Assembly: GCA_003157295.1 (NCBI GenBank)
Contig: PMJF01000044.1
Span: 516 to 5,550, forward strand
Direction: 5' to 3'
Origin: Candidatus Moraniibacteriota bacterium
GTDB taxonomy: Bacteria; Patescibacteriota; Minisyncoccia; Moranbacterales; UBA11712
DNA length: 5,035 bases
Shown: positions 4,896 to 5,035 of the stretch, piece after piece
Layout of the letters: every line of letters starts with the position of its first letter
How positions within the stretch are numbered: position 1 is the stretch's first letter
Translations under genes and position numbers: made by a program
Notes under the pieces: generated by a model
What the model was told of the DNA's origin: nothing
Database searches by the model: none
What the model saw: the letters and a program-made list of their open reading frames with translations, nothing else

Positions 4896-5035
4896 TTATT
4901 TTTTTCCTTTTGTGTTAAACCGATAGACGCTTGACTTTCTTTTTTCAAAATTAATCTTTTGGTAAAACTTGTGGGCTTTGACCCGATTATTGCGACTGGT
5001 GAGATCCACATGCTTCACTCCCTTCTTTTCGGCTC
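4896..5035 (-). CDS. GNAT-family N-acetyltransferase, C-terminal fragment
   Basis: A minus-strand frame enters from the right edge and ends at a TAA at 4896-4898, giving the last 45 residues of a protein whose start lies outside the window. The segment GVKHVDLTSRNNRVKAHKFY (5-24) followed by QKINFEKRKSSVYRF resembles the end of the GNAT fold: beta-strand, then N-R-x-x-A-x-x-x-Y in the acetyl-CoA site region, then the xxGF-like strand (here INF) and a final VYRF strand. GNAT enzymes transfer an acetyl group from acetyl-CoA to an amine. The substrate here cannot be inferred. Several other open frames cover the same stretch, but none has family resemblance. It converges on rpsT and shares its terminator. 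Confidence 0.72.
   Translation of the reverse strand, partial: AEKKGVKHVDLTSRNNRVKAHKFYQKINFEKRKSSVYRFNTKGKK

Noticed and set aside
4829..5011. Minus-strand 60-residue open frame running through the terminator.
   Set aside because: It reads through a strong terminator hairpin, and the neighbouring frame ending at 4896 has clear GNAT C-terminal resemblance.
1..5035. A CRISPR array, insertion sequence, tRNA or toxin-antitoxin pair.
   Set aside because: No regularly spaced direct repeats, transposase motifs, cloverleaf structures or small paired genes were seen on either strand.

Overview
The window looks like a piece of a small bacterial genome, most likely Patescibacteria/CPR (Parcubacteria-like) or another uncultured anaerobic lineage. 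This is an inference. It rests on AT-rich, tightly packed genes, an almost complete lack of Shine-Dalgarno sequences, a bacterial S20 and RuvA, a FemAB/FemX-type transferase, a GNAT tail of a style I associate with CPR genomes, and a cytosolic group 3-type [NiFe] hydrogenase. No rRNA or other decisive phylogenetic marker is present.

Left part (1-2811): a [NiFe]-hydrogenase locus. On the minus strand, running off the left edge, is a HypF carbamoyltransferase that begins directly at the Kae1-like domain. Eleven bases away and divergent from it is a plus-strand hydrogenase maturation protease (625-1071). Its 3' end overlaps, tail to tail, the minus-strand large-subunit gene (1017-2312). The 55-base overlap contains the DPCxxCxxH active-site motif and the C-terminal peptide that this class of protease removes. 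Upstream of the large subunit, on the same strand, is a compact small subunit (2344-2811) with only the four cysteines expected for one proximal cluster. The genes form a functional set: HypF helps make the cyanide ligands of the active-site iron, the two subunits form the catalytic core, and the protease performs the last maturation cut.

Middle (2814-4428): a FemAB/FemX-family aminoacyltransferase gene ends 2 bases before the small-subunit start, and ruvA (Holliday-junction DNA-binding protein) lies 31 bases upstream of it. All four minus-strand genes, ruvA, femX-like, small and large subunit, could be read as one transcript. No HydB/HydG-like electron-transfer subunits are found where the usual group 3b operon would have them.

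Right part (4429-5035): a 121-base divergent intergenic region holds candidate promoters for ruvA and for plus-strand rpsT (ribosomal protein S20). rpsT is followed by a strong hairpin terminator. That terminator also serves the converging 3' end of a GNAT acetyltransferase gene that enters from the right edge. No RNA genes, CRISPR arrays or insertion sequences were seen.
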